Shown in pieces: positions 18,971 through 26,388 of a stretch of 51,488 nucleotides of DNA. Each line of letters opens with the position of its first letter. The stretch's first letter is position 1. The position numbers were made by a program, and so were the translations under genes. The notes beneath the pieces were generated by a model. It had not been told where the DNA came from and searched no databases. It worked only from the letters and a program-made list of their open reading frames with translations. This DNA comes from an uncultured Prevotella sp. (lineage in GTDB: Bacteria > Bacteroidota > Bacteroidia > Bacteroidales > Bacteroidaceae), in NCBI GenBank assembly GCA_905202125.1, contig CAJKQX010000007.1, positions 1-51,488 on the forward strand. The letters run 5' to 3'.

Positions 18971-21133
18971 CTATTCTCCTTCAGCGTTCAGTTCGGCTTC
19001 ATGCTCAGCTATGAGAGCCTGTTGCATATCATTCGGAACAAGCTCGTAGCTTGCGAAACGAGTATTAAACGAAGCTCTTCCACCGGTGATGCTACTCAAC
19101 GAAATCGAATAGTTGCCCAGTTCCTTCAAAGGTATCTTAGCCTGCAGTTTTTGATATCCAGCCTCACTGTCCATACCCATAATCAATGCACGACGTCCTT
19201 GCAGATCACTCATCACATCGCCCATATAATCGGACGGAACATATACTTCAAGGTCGTAAATTGGTTCAAGAATCTTAGGTCCGGCCTCCTTGAATGCTGC
19301 CGAGAAAGCATTTCGTGCAGCAAGCATGAACGAGAGTTCATTAGAATCAACCGGGTGCATCTTTCCGTCATATACGACAACTCTCACATCGCGTGCATAG
19401 CTTCCGGTCAGAGGTCCGTGTTCCATTCTGTCCATGATACCTTTCAGTATGGCCGGCATAAAACGAGCATCGATTGCTCCACCAACGACAGAATTGATAA
19501 ATACGAGTTTGCCGCCCCACTCCAGGTCGATTTCCTCACGTCCTTTGATATTAACCTTGAGTTCCTGACCATTGATTTTATAAGAAACGGGATCAGGCAT
19601 TCCCTCTGCATAAGGTTCGATGATAAGATGCACCTCGCCGAATTGGCCTGCACCACCGGATTGTTTCTTATGACGATAATCTGCACGTGCTGTCTTGGTG
19701 ATGGTTTCACGATAAGGTATCTTGGGAGTATCAAACTTGACCTGAATCTTCTCGTTGTTTTCAAGACGCCATTTGAGTGTACGGAGATGGAATTCACCCT
19801 GACCGTGAACGATTGTCTGTCTGAGTTCCTTGCTTTGTTCTACAACCCATGTAGGATCTTCTTGACGCATCTTAATGATGGCAGCCATCAGTTTTTCAGT
19901 CTCTGATGTGTTGACAGCCTTAATAGCACGTGAATATTTTGAATTCGGATAACTGATGAAATCAAATTTCCATTCGCAATCCTTGCCATTAAGGGTATTT
20001 CCTGTCTTGACATCTTTCAGTTTGACGGTACATCCGATATCTCCTGCGCACAATTTATCCACCGGGATACGGTTGGCACCGGCACAAGCATACATCTGAC
20101 CGATACGCTCTTTGGAGCCACGATCGGCATTTGTCAAGTCATCACCCGATTTCACACAACCACTCATCACCTTGAAATAACTTACTTCACCGATGTGAGG
20201 CTCAACACCTGTCTTGAAGAAATATATTGACTCCGGGCCATCGGTATCAGGATCGATTGCCTCTCCTCTTGTGTTATGTACCTTAGGCATGTCGCTGACA
20301 AAAGGAACCACATTGCCCAGAAACTCCATCAGACGGCGCACACCCATATCTTTGCCCGCGCAAACACAAAAGACAGGGAACATGGAACGTGTAATAAGGC
20401 CTTTGCGTATACCTTCACGCATTTCGTCTTCGGTAAGAGTCTCCTCTTCAAAAAATTTCTCCATAAGAGTTTCATCATTTTCAGCAGCCGCTTCTACAAG
20501 AATCTTATGCAGTTCCATTGCCTTTTCCTTTTCCTCTTCAGGAATTTCTTCTATGATAGGCATTCCTCCATCATCGCTCCATGAATATTTTTTCATGAGC
20601 AAAACGTCAATCAAAGCATTAAATCCGGCTCCTGTTTTTATAGGATATTGTATCTGAACACATTTTGATCCATAAATACTTTTCATGTTGTTAATCACAT
20701 TGTCAAAATCACACTTGTCAGAGTCAAGTTGATTGACAAGGAAGATAACCGGCTTTTTCAGTTTTTCTGTATAGCGGAAATTATTTTGTGTTCCCACTTC
20801 GGGACCATATTGTCCATTTATCAGGATTACGGCTTGATCGGTCACATTAAGAGCCGTTATGGCACCACCGATAAAATCATCGGAACCCGGACAGTCAATG
20901 ATATTCAATTTTTTATTATTCCATTCAACGTGAAATACTGTTGGAAATACCGAATAACCATATTCCTGCTCAACCGGAAAATAATCGCTGACTGTATTTT
21001 TTGCTTCTACCGTACCACGACGTTTGATTATTCCACTGCCATAAAGCATAGACTCGGCAAGAGTAGTCTTGCCAGACCCGGCACTGCCAAGCAGTGCGAT
21101 GTTCTTGATTTCGTTTGTTTGATATATTCGCAT
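18971..21133 (-). CDS. EF-G paralogue (EF-G2 type) lacking the catalytic histidine
   Basis: This 720-residue translational GTPase homologue has the full EF-G domain order. P-loop GSAGSGKT is at 16-23, the G3 region DCPGSDDF at 80-87 and the G4 region NQLD in place of NKMD. EF-G domain IV features follow (GGAGQFGEVHLIIEP, then VGGAIDARFMPAILKG). Two sites stand out: the usual PGH, whose histidine activates water for hydrolysis, is PGS here (Ser84), and switch I, usually RGITI, reads YGYSV with Ser61 for the Mg-binding threonine. As I recall, Bacteroides EF-G2, reported to translocate without GTP hydrolysis and to matter for gut colonisation, has this same design. I infer an orthologue. It is transcribed alone, divergent from hemW. 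It is not the housekeeping fusA. Confidence 0.85.
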   Translation of the reverse strand: MRIYQTNEIKNIALLGSAGSGKTTLAESMLYGSGIIKRRGTVEAKNTVSDYFPVEQEYGYSVFPTVFHVEWNNKKLNIIDCPGSDDFIGGAITALNVTDQAVILINGQYGPEVGTQNNFRYTEKLKKPVIFLVNQLDSDKCDFDNVINNMKSIYGSKCVQIQYPIKTGAGFNALIDVLLMKKYSWSDDGGMPIIEEIPEEEKEKAMELHKILVEAAAENDETLMEKFFEEETLTEDEMREGIRKGLITRSMFPVFCVCAGKDMGVRRLMEFLGNVVPFVSDMPKVHNTRGEAIDPDTDGPESIYFFKTGVEPHIGEVSYFKVMSGCVKSGDDLTNADRGSKERIGQMYACAGANRIPVDKLCAGDIGCTVKLKDVKTGNTLNGKDCEWKFDFISYPNSKYSRAIKAVNTSETEKLMAAIIKMRQEDPTWVVEQSKELRQTIVHGQGEFHLRTLKWRLENNEKIQVKFDTPKIPYRETITKTARADYRHKKQSGGAGQFGEVHLIIEPYAEGMPDPVSYKINGQELKVNIKGREEIDLEWGGKLVFINSVVGGAIDARFMPAILKGIMDRMEHGPLTGSYARDVRVVVYDGKMHPVDSNELSFMLAARNAFSAAFKEAGPKILEPIYDLEVYVPSDYMGDVMSDLQGRRALIMGMDSEAGYQKLQAKIPLKELGNYSISLSSITGGRASFNTRFASYELVPNDMQQALIAEHEAELNAEGE

Positions 21134-21198
21134 ATCAAAAGATTTAAAGTGTTAAATAATAGTCTTAAGGTAATTGTGGGATAAACCCATTACGCCGC

Positions 21199-21206
21199 TA
21201 AAGTTA
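21199..21206 (-). promoter_or_regulatory. Possible promoter of the EF-G2 gene
   Basis: TAACTTTA on the minus strand differs from TAnnTTTG in the last base. It lies about 66 bases upstream of the ATG in the divergent region shared with hemW. No clear -33 box is visible, so this is tentative. Confidence 0.3.
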
Positions 21207-21270
21207 TATATTTTTGAAATAACGACAAAAGAAAATCGCAAAAAACTATCATACTTTTAAAACATATTAG

Positions 21271-21278
21271 TATTTTTG
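21271..21278 (+). promoter_or_regulatory. Likely -7 element of hemW
   Basis: TATTTTTG matches TAnnTTTG and lies 63 bases upstream of the hemW ATG. A TTTG box at the right spacing is not visible. It faces away from the EF-G2 gene. Confidence 0.45.
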
Positions 21279-21340
21279 CATCAATTCGACAGTACAAACC
21301 GACAACTATTTTTAGTTTTTTTAAAGAAGAGATCATAAAT

Positions 21341-22474
21341 ATGGCGGGATTATACATTCATATTCCTTTTTGCGCATCACGTTGCATTTACTGCGGTTTT
21401 TACAGCACGACAAGACCAGATCTTCAAAACAAATATGTAGATGCATTGTGCAAGGAATTGTATTTAAGAAAAGATTATCTGCATACGACAACGGACAAAG
21501 ACAACGATGATATAATAAGGACAATATATATCGGTGGAGGAACACCATCACAATTGACTTTGCAGAATCTTGAAAGAATTATCAAACATTCATTCGGCAC
21601 GACGAAATGTATGCCCGAGGAAATAACTATCGAAGCGAATCCTGAAGATATCACAGATGATTATGCCGTCGGACTGAAAAGCATCGGTGCAAACAGAATA
21701 AGTATGGGAGTGCAGACTTTCGATGATGACAGATTGAAATTTCTCAACAGGAGACACAACTCAAATCAGGTTTATCGCGCCATCGAATCCATAAGCAAAG
21801 CCAGAATCAACAATATAAGTATCGATCTGATGTTTGGTTTTCCACAACAAAATATTGAAGAATGGGAAAAGGACATCAACAAAGCTGTTGCTCTTGATGT
21901 GAACCACATTTCGGCTTACGGGCTGATGTACGAGGAAGGTACGAGACTGTACAATATGAGGGAACAAAACCGAATAAAAGAAATAGACGAGGAACTCAGC
22001 ATCAAAATGTACGACAAACTTATCAATTCGTTAACAATCAACGGATACGAGCACTACGAGATAAGTAATTTCGCGCGGATAGGCTTTCGATCCAGACACA
22101 ACAGCAGTTACTGGCACGACACGCCCTACATGGGGATTGGCGCTGCGGCCCATTCTTACAACATACTCTCACGCCAGTGGAATGTGTCGGACATAAACGA
22201 ATATATCAAAAATATCGAAATGGGCGTTGTTCCCATGACATCCGAACAAATTGACGAAGATACTCATTTCAACGATTTGATTACAACAGCGCTCCGAACA
22301 AGCGATGGAATAAATCTGTCCACTCTTAATGAACGATATAGAGAACACATTATCAAAAACTCCGGAAAATACCTTTCTGATGGCACTGCCGTATTAAAAG
22401 ACAATATATTTAAACTTACGCTAAATGGAATACATATTAGTGACATGATTATGAGCGACTTAATGATAGTATAA
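21341..22474 (+). CDS. hemW: Radical SAM haem chaperone / HemW-like (coproporphyrinogen III oxidase-like)
   Basis: HemW proteins belong to the HemN-like radical SAM family but act in haem handling rather than as the oxidase. In the 377-residue product the cluster-binding CxxxCxxC is Cys11, Cys15 and Cys18 (PFCASRCIYCGF). The third cysteine is followed by Gly-Phe, as in HemW, and not by the extra cysteine of true HemN. Further family motifs are YIGGGTPSQL, ITIEANPEDI, NRISMGVQTF and DLMFGFPQQ, and the C-terminal HemN_C-like domain is shortened but present. The start codon gives the canonical MAGLYIHIPF. A small membrane-protein gene follows after 6 bases. Confidence 0.9.
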   Translation: MAGLYIHIPFCASRCIYCGFYSTTRPDLQNKYVDALCKELYLRKDYLHTTTDKDNDDIIRTIYIGGGTPSQLTLQNLERIIKHSFGTTKCMPEEITIEANPEDITDDYAVGLKSIGANRISMGVQTFDDDRLKFLNRRHNSNQVYRAIESISKARINNISIDLMFGFPQQNIEEWEKDINKAVALDVNHISAYGLMYEEGTRLYNMREQNRIKEIDEELSIKMYDKLINSLTINGYEHYEISNFARIGFRSRHNSSYWHDTPYMGIGAAAHSYNILSRQWNVSDINEYIKNIEMGVVPMTSEQIDEDTHFNDLITTALRTSDGINLSTLNERYREHIIKNSGKYLSDGTAVLKDNIFKLTLNGIHISDMIMSDLMIV

Positions 22475-22480
22475 AATATT

Positions 22481-22816
22481 ATGAACAAACAGGAATTTGA
22501 AAAATATTGGCAAAACAACAGACTAAGATTGCTTGAACAAAATGCATCATACATGAATGCACGAAACAATTACAAAATCACGTCCGGCGCAGACTGGTTG
22601 CTATATGCCATACCAATTGCGGCAGGAATAATAGTCATCGACACTTGCACCATTACTAACGAATTATTGAAATGGATCACAAGTGCCGGAGTCACAATCC
22701 TCAGTTTTGTCGTATGCGTATGGATTAAGACCTTTTATTCGGACAGTTCGTCGATTTTGGAGATTGAAAATGAAATAAAAGAAAGATTGCGCAAGGAGAT
22801 GCAAGATTCCGACTAA
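22481..22816 (+). CDS. Small two-helix membrane protein of unknown function
   Basis: I do not recognise this 111-residue product. The first 37 residues are polar and rich in Asn, Gln and Arg. Two hydrophobic segments follow (about 39-55 and 64-86), then a charged C-terminal tail (IENEIKERLRKEMQ) that should form a helix. It starts 6 bases after the hemW stop in the same direction, so it is probably co-transcribed. Codon use looks like that of the neighbours, and the open frame has no overlapping competitor of quality. It is probably a real gene; the function cannot be inferred. Confidence 0.7.
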   Translation: MNKQEFEKYWQNNRLRLLEQNASYMNARNNYKITSGADWLLYAIPIAAGIIVIDTCTITNELLKWITSAGVTILSFVVCVWIKTFYSDSSSILEIENEIKERLRKEMQDSD

Positions 22817-23020
22817 ACACAAATTTTCGGTTCATCCGGATTCTTGAGTAAACCTGAAATTTTAGTCATCTAACGGGCGCGATGGTAAATGCAAAAATTT
22901 AACATTTCGTTTTCGCAGGATTTACTTTCGTTTTAGAAAAACACTAAACCAAAAAATGGGAAAATTCGTACTCCGGAATATGTAAAATTGTCCGATTTTC
23001 CTGTTTTTCATCAACTGATT

Positions 23021-23086
23021 TGCGAAAGGGCCTCTTTTGGAATGCGAAAGGGCCCCTTTGAGGGTGCGAAAGGGCCCCTTTTGGAA
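23021..23086. repeat. Three-unit tandem array, 22-bp period, GGGCCC dyad in each unit
   Basis: Units at 23021-23042, 23043-23064 and 23065-23086 each begin TGCGAAAGGGCC and contain a near-palindromic core AAAGGGCCCCTTT (one base changed in the first unit). Units one and three end in TTTTGGAA, and the middle one diverges in its last five bases. There are no spacers between units, so this is a tandem array and not CRISPR. A weak fourth copy may follow (23087-23108). Confidence 0.85.
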
Positions 23087-23390
23087 CCCAAGTAGGGCAT
23101 TTTTTGGGGACATTTTCATGGTTTTTCAAGAATTTTTGAGGTTTTCGGAAATACACATATCACATATCTAATTGACGCACAATGACTTATGAAAAATTTC
23201 AAATTTTGGCGTATTTCTACCGTGCAATCATTTTGTTCGAAAATATCGTAAAAATGGTACGCAATTTTAACATTTATCCCTGAGATAGTTGCGTATTCTT
23301 AATTATCTCCATGTTAGCGGGGCTCAAAATTAACATTTCACTCAAAATTTCAGAAGATCAAAATTACCTACTCCATACTTATTATAAACA

Positions 23391-23398
23391 CAAAAAAA
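23391..23398. repeat. Left 8-bp target-site duplication of the IS
   Basis: CAAAAAAA lies directly outside the left inverted repeat and is identical to 24715-24722 on the other side. Confidence 0.9.
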
Positions 23399-24714
23399 GG
23401 TTCATCCGACATTTCGAGTGATACGGCAGTCATGTAGAGCATACAGTCTTAGTTCAAAATATCGTTCATCCCTAAAACCGTATGCCGTTCTCTTCATTAC
23501 CTTTATCTTGTTATTGATACCTTCTACCTTTCCAGTCGATATATGGCAATCATACCATGCAAGTATTCCCGTCCTATGAGCCATAATAGTATTTGCCATC
23601 GTTATCAACTGCGGAACCTTGCTCTGCTGAGCTTGTTTTACCCAATCAAGCATGACCTTTTCAGCTTCTCCCTTACTAATTTGCGTCCATATTTCCCTAA
23701 GTTGTTCTTTAAGGTAGTATGCCTGTGAGAGTGGCTTGTTCATATCCAACGCATTGTCAAGTCTTGTCTTGTATTCCTTGTCAAAGATGTCCGTCCCGTT
23801 ACTCAGCAGCAGATACCGTGTTCCTTTCAACACCTTGCGTTTGTTGACGTCCTTCTCCATATGATATTGCGCCCTGCGTATGGCATCCAATTTCTCATTC
23901 ATCAGCTTCACAACGTGGAAGTGGTCAAACACATGGACGGCATTGGGGCAATTCTCATATATGGAGGCTATGAAAGCCGCGGACAAGTCCGTTGCAATGT
24001 ATTTGATATTGATACCTTTCTTCTTTATCCGCTTCCAGAACTTGTCCAAGGCATCACTGCCTTTGCCCTCACCGACATGCAGGATACGACCACTCCTTAA
24101 ATCCACGACAATGGTCTTGTATTTATGTCCCTTTCTAATCGCGAATTCATCTATGCCAATACTTTCAACGCCATCTAAAGAAGGTGGGGAATAGTGTTGC
24201 CTGAGGTAATTCTGATGTATATCCTTGACGGTATCCCATGATACTCCCAATAGATTGGCCGTGTCTTTCAAGGTCATGGCCTTAAGAAGACCGACAACGT
24301 ATTTGGCAAAGCGATGGGTGTAGCCGCAACTTCCTGTGGCAAAAGGTATATTCTCTTGCTGGTCGTAATCACAACCTTCAAACTTGCATTTGTAACGTTG
24401 CACCTTCACGCGGATAATGACCTTTTTGCCACCTATGGGAAGACCGATGAAATCACGGAAACGGTAACCGTTCTTCACCAAATGTTGATGACCGCATTTG
24501 GGACATGACCTTTGACGGGATTTTGATTCCACATGTAAGATTATTGTATTACCTTTGTACTCCGTCCTGGTGCATTCATGGGTATATAGGCCCCAAGCAT
24601 GATATAGAAAACTGCTGTTCATTATCGTATATTTGTTGGTCGCAATTCAAATATACAACATGTTCAGCGGTTTTCTTCTTTTTATGCCGTATCACTCGAA
24701 ATGTCGGATGAACC
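23399..24714 (-). mobile_element. Complete ISL3-family insertion sequence with 8-bp target duplication
   Basis: The element is 1316 bp. Its ends are perfect 30-bp inverted repeats (23399-23428 and 24685-24714) beginning GGTTCATCCGACATTTCGAG. The direct repeat CAAAAAAA flanks it at 23391-23398 and 24715-24722; 8-bp duplications are typical of ISL3. The single transposase gene is intact and its stop codon lies inside the left repeat. The intact frame, identical ends and identical target duplication point to a recent, potentially active insertion. The target is the T-tract of the rplT terminator. Confidence 0.95.
23402..24622 (-). CDS. ISL3-family DDE transposase
   Basis: This 406-residue transposase catalyses movement of the surrounding IS. 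The N-terminal zinc ribbon is CPKCGHQ at about residues 36-42, paired with CKFEGCDY further on. A helix-turn-helix region follows (around KDTANLLGVSWDTVKDIH). The DDE catalytic core has the likely acids in GIDEFA, ATDLSAAF and, near the C-terminus, GKVEGINNKIK. Length is normal for ISL3 (about 400-430). The reading frame is intact, and the stop codon falls within the left terminal repeat. Confidence 0.93.
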   Translation of the reverse strand: MNSSFLYHAWGLYTHECTRTEYKGNTIILHVESKSRQRSCPKCGHQHLVKNGYRFRDFIGLPIGGKKVIIRVKVQRYKCKFEGCDYDQQENIPFATGSCGYTHRFAKYVVGLLKAMTLKDTANLLGVSWDTVKDIHQNYLRQHYSPPSLDGVESIGIDEFAIRKGHKYKTIVVDLRSGRILHVGEGKGSDALDKFWKRIKKKGINIKYIATDLSAAFIASIYENCPNAVHVFDHFHVVKLMNEKLDAIRRAQYHMEKDVNKRKVLKGTRYLLLSNGTDIFDKEYKTRLDNALDMNKPLSQAYYLKEQLREIWTQISKGEAEKVMLDWVKQAQQSKVPQLITMANTIMAHRTGILAWYDCHISTGKVEGINNKIKVMKRTAYGFRDERYFELRLYALHDCRITRNVG

Positions 24715-24722
24715 CAAAAAAA
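24715..24722. repeat. Right 8-bp target-site duplication of the IS
   Basis: CAAAAAAA lies directly outside the right inverted repeat. On the minus strand it is the TTTTTTTG tract that follows the hairpin of the rplT terminator. Confidence 0.9.
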
Positions 24723-24742
24723 GCGCAGCCATTGAGGACTGC
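24715..24742 (-). terminator. Terminator of infC-rpmI-rplT, bordering the IS
   Basis: On the minus strand, AAGCGCAG, a 10-base loop and CTGCGCTT are followed by a T-tract and then the IS. The hairpin lies about 30 bases past the rplT stop. The IS entered at the end of this T-tract, and the 8-bp target duplication kept a full run of T next to the hairpin, so terminator function is probably preserved. Confidence 0.9.
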
Positions 24743-24771
24743 GCTTATTACATTAGTATAATAAAAAAGAT

Positions 24772-25116
24772 TTATTTTACTTTTTCTACGATGGCTTTAA
24801 AAGCCTCGGGATTGTTCATTGCAAGATCTGCAAGAACCTTTCTGTTTATTTCAATTCCAGCCTTGTGGAGCGCGCCCATCAATGTTGAATAGCTCATATT
24901 CTCGAGACGTGCGGCAGCGTTGATACGCTGAATCCACAGTGAACGGAAATTGCGTTTCTTATTACGGCGGTCACGATAAGCATAAGTAAGACCTTTCTCC
25001 CATGTATTCTTGGCTACCGTCCAAACATTCTTTCTTGCACCAAAATAACCTTTGGTAAGTTTAAGAATTCTTGTTCTTCTTGCTTTTGAAGCAACGTGAT
25101 TAACTGATCTTGGCAT
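24772..25116 (-). CDS. rplT: 50S ribosomal protein L20
   Basis: L20 binds 23S rRNA early in assembly of the large subunit. The 114-residue product is highly basic and shows the typical features: an N-terminal PRSVNHVASKARRTRILKL helix (Lys/Arg-rich), the WIQRINAAAR motif and the MGALHKAGIEINRKVLADLA segment. Length is normal. It lies 36 bases downstream of rpmI in the conserved infC-rpmI-rplT order. In many bacteria L20 represses this operon through leader RNA; I see no specific site to support that here. Confidence 0.97.
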   Translation of the reverse strand: MPRSVNHVASKARRTRILKLTKGYFGARKNVWTVAKNTWEKGLTYAYRDRRNKKRNFRSLWIQRINAAARLENMSYSTLMGALHKAGIEINRKVLADLAMNNPEAFKAIVEKVK

Positions 25117-25152
25117 AGTTTTCTTTCTTTTAAAATGTTTGACTAATTAAAA

Positions 25153-25350
25153 TTAACGGAGGCAGAGCATCTCACGTACTGCTTTCAAATTGGTTCCATC
25201 AACAAGTGTCTGATGAACAAGATTTCTCTTCTGCTTCTTTGTTTTCTTAGTCAAGATATGACTGTGGTAAGCATGATGTCTTTTGATCTTACCTGTACCA
25301 GTGAAAGTGAATCTTTTTTTAGCACTGGCCTTTGTCTTTTGTTTTGGCAT
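25153..25350 (-). CDS. rpmI: 50S ribosomal protein L35
   Basis: L35 is a small, very basic large-subunit protein. The 65-residue product starts with the usual PKQKTKASAKKRFTFTGTGKI pattern (MPKQKTKASAKKRF) and continues with the RHHAYHSHILTKKTKKQKRNL stretch typical of Bacteroidetes L35. Length is normal. It lies 67 bases after infC and 36 bases before rplT. Confidence 0.96.
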   Translation of the reverse strand: MPKQKTKASAKKRFTFTGTGKIKRHHAYHSHILTKKTKKQKRNLVHQTLVDGTNLKAVREMLCLR

Positions 25351-25417
25351 TGTTTTTAAAATTTAAATTGTTTATATTTAATTGTGGCAACGCATATACC
25401 GGGCGTTACGCACATTT

Positions 25418-26110
25418 TCATTCTCCTTTAAGTTTTTGCAAAGCCTCACTGCTGATTTTTGCATTAGCAAGAAGACCGTTGTCAACAGAGGCACTATTCT
25501 CTTCAGAATTTTCGGACATCGACTTCTTCACATCCATCTCAGCCTGTCGTCTTTCACGATCCATTTTCTGTTGACTTTTCTTTGCCACACCGGCTTTCTT
25601 CGGCGCAAGATATAAGAACATCTTTTTGCCATCGAGCTTTGGCAACTGCTCTACCTTTGCAAGTTCTTCCAAATCATTCGCGAAACGCAAGAGCAACACT
25701 TCTCCCTGTTCTTTGAACAATATAGAACGTCCTCTGAAAAACACATAAGCACGTACTTTGTTTCCTTCACTCAGGAACTCTTTTGCATGTTTGAGCTTGA
25801 AATTATAATCATGCTCGTCTGTCTGCGGTCCGAAACGTATTTCCTTGATATCAACCTTCACCTGCTTTGCTTTCATTTCCTTAGCATGTTTCTTCTGTTG
25901 ATACAAGAACTTGCTATAGTCGATGAGACGACAAACAGGCGGCTGAGCATTAGGAGATATCTCAACAAGGTCTACTCCTTCATTGTGAGCCAAGTCAAGC
26001 GCTTGGCGTGTCGGCATAACTGTCGATCCACCCTCTCCAACTACACGCACTTCTCTGACGCGAATCTGTTCATTCACGCGATACTGATTCTTTATTTTGT
26101 CATTCTTCAT
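25418..26110 (-). CDS. infC: Translation initiation factor IF-3
   Basis: IF-3 binds the 30S subunit, helps select the initiator tRNA and prevents premature subunit joining. The 230-residue product has the N-domain (YRVNEQIRVREVRVVGEGG, then LVEISPNAQPPVCRLIDYSKF), a basic linker (QQKKHAKEMKAKQ) and the C-domain (KEIRFGPQTDEHDYNFKLKHA). It is about 40-50 residues longer than E. coli IF-3 because of a charged C-terminal tail, as is usual in Bacteroidetes. The chosen start is an ATG. Its own promoter (26136-26167) matches the consensus very well, and thrS is not upstream. Confidence 0.96.
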   Translation of the reverse strand: MKNDKIKNQYRVNEQIRVREVRVVGEGGSTVMPTRQALDLAHNEGVDLVEISPNAQPPVCRLIDYSKFLYQQKKHAKEMKAKQVKVDIKEIRFGPQTDEHDYNFKLKHAKEFLSEGNKVRAYVFFRGRSILFKEQGEVLLLRFANDLEELAKVEQLPKLDGKKMFLYLAPKKAGVAKKSQQKMDRERRQAEMDVKKSMSENSEENSASVDNGLLANAKISSEALQKLKGE

Positions 26111-26135
26111 TCAACTATTTTATAATAAGCGGGTG

Positions 26136-26167
26136 CAAAGATACCACATTTCGGACAATTGACAAAA
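26136..26167 (-). promoter_or_regulatory. Promoter of infC-rpmI-rplT
   Basis: On the minus strand TTTTG (26167-26163), a 19-bp spacer and TATCTTTG (26143-26136) form a full Bacteroidetes promoter. The expected transcript start is about 20 bases upstream of the infC ATG. Confidence 0.75.
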
Positions 26168-26289
26168 TATTTATTGTTTTTTCTCATCATATTTGCTTTG
26201 ATTTCATACTGATTTTCAATACAAATTAACAACTTGCCGGTCGTATTATTAAAAAATATGATTTAGTAATTCTATGGCAGATCAAAAGA

Positions 26290-26355
26290 AAAGAAAAACA
26301 GGTCGTTTGTCATACTGAATATTTCAAGCGACGACAATTCGACCTGTTTTTCTTT
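26290..26355 (-). terminator. Terminator of the glycogen operon
   Basis: Two 16-base arms (26290-26305 and 26340-26355; AAAGAAAAACAGGTCG and its complement) are perfect inverted repeats around a 34-base loop. T-rich sequence follows on both strands. It lies about 35 bases after the stop codon of the GH57 gene. Confidence 0.75.
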
Positions 26356-26388
26356 AAAATCGGTATTGTATTACCCAATCAAATGAAT

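Larger units (their letters stand above)
22817..23398. other. Intergenic accessory region left of the IS (about 580 bases)
   Basis: No credible gene is visible. From left to right it holds a sequence resembling the IS terminal repeat (22829-22851), a three-unit 22-bp tandem array (23021-23086), and AT-rich sequence in which variants of AAAATTTAACATTTC recur (near 22890, 23262 and 23325). Two overlapping minus-strand open frames of 65 and 70 codons are translations of the repeat array and are rejected as genes. Confidence 0.6.

Noticed and set aside
23021..23086. CRISPR array
   Set aside because: Repeat units are contiguous with no spacers, and there are no cas genes.
22922..23156. Two overlapping minus-strand open frames of 65 and 70 codons
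   Set aside because: Their sequence is a translation of the 22-bp tandem array in two frames; low complexity and no start signals.
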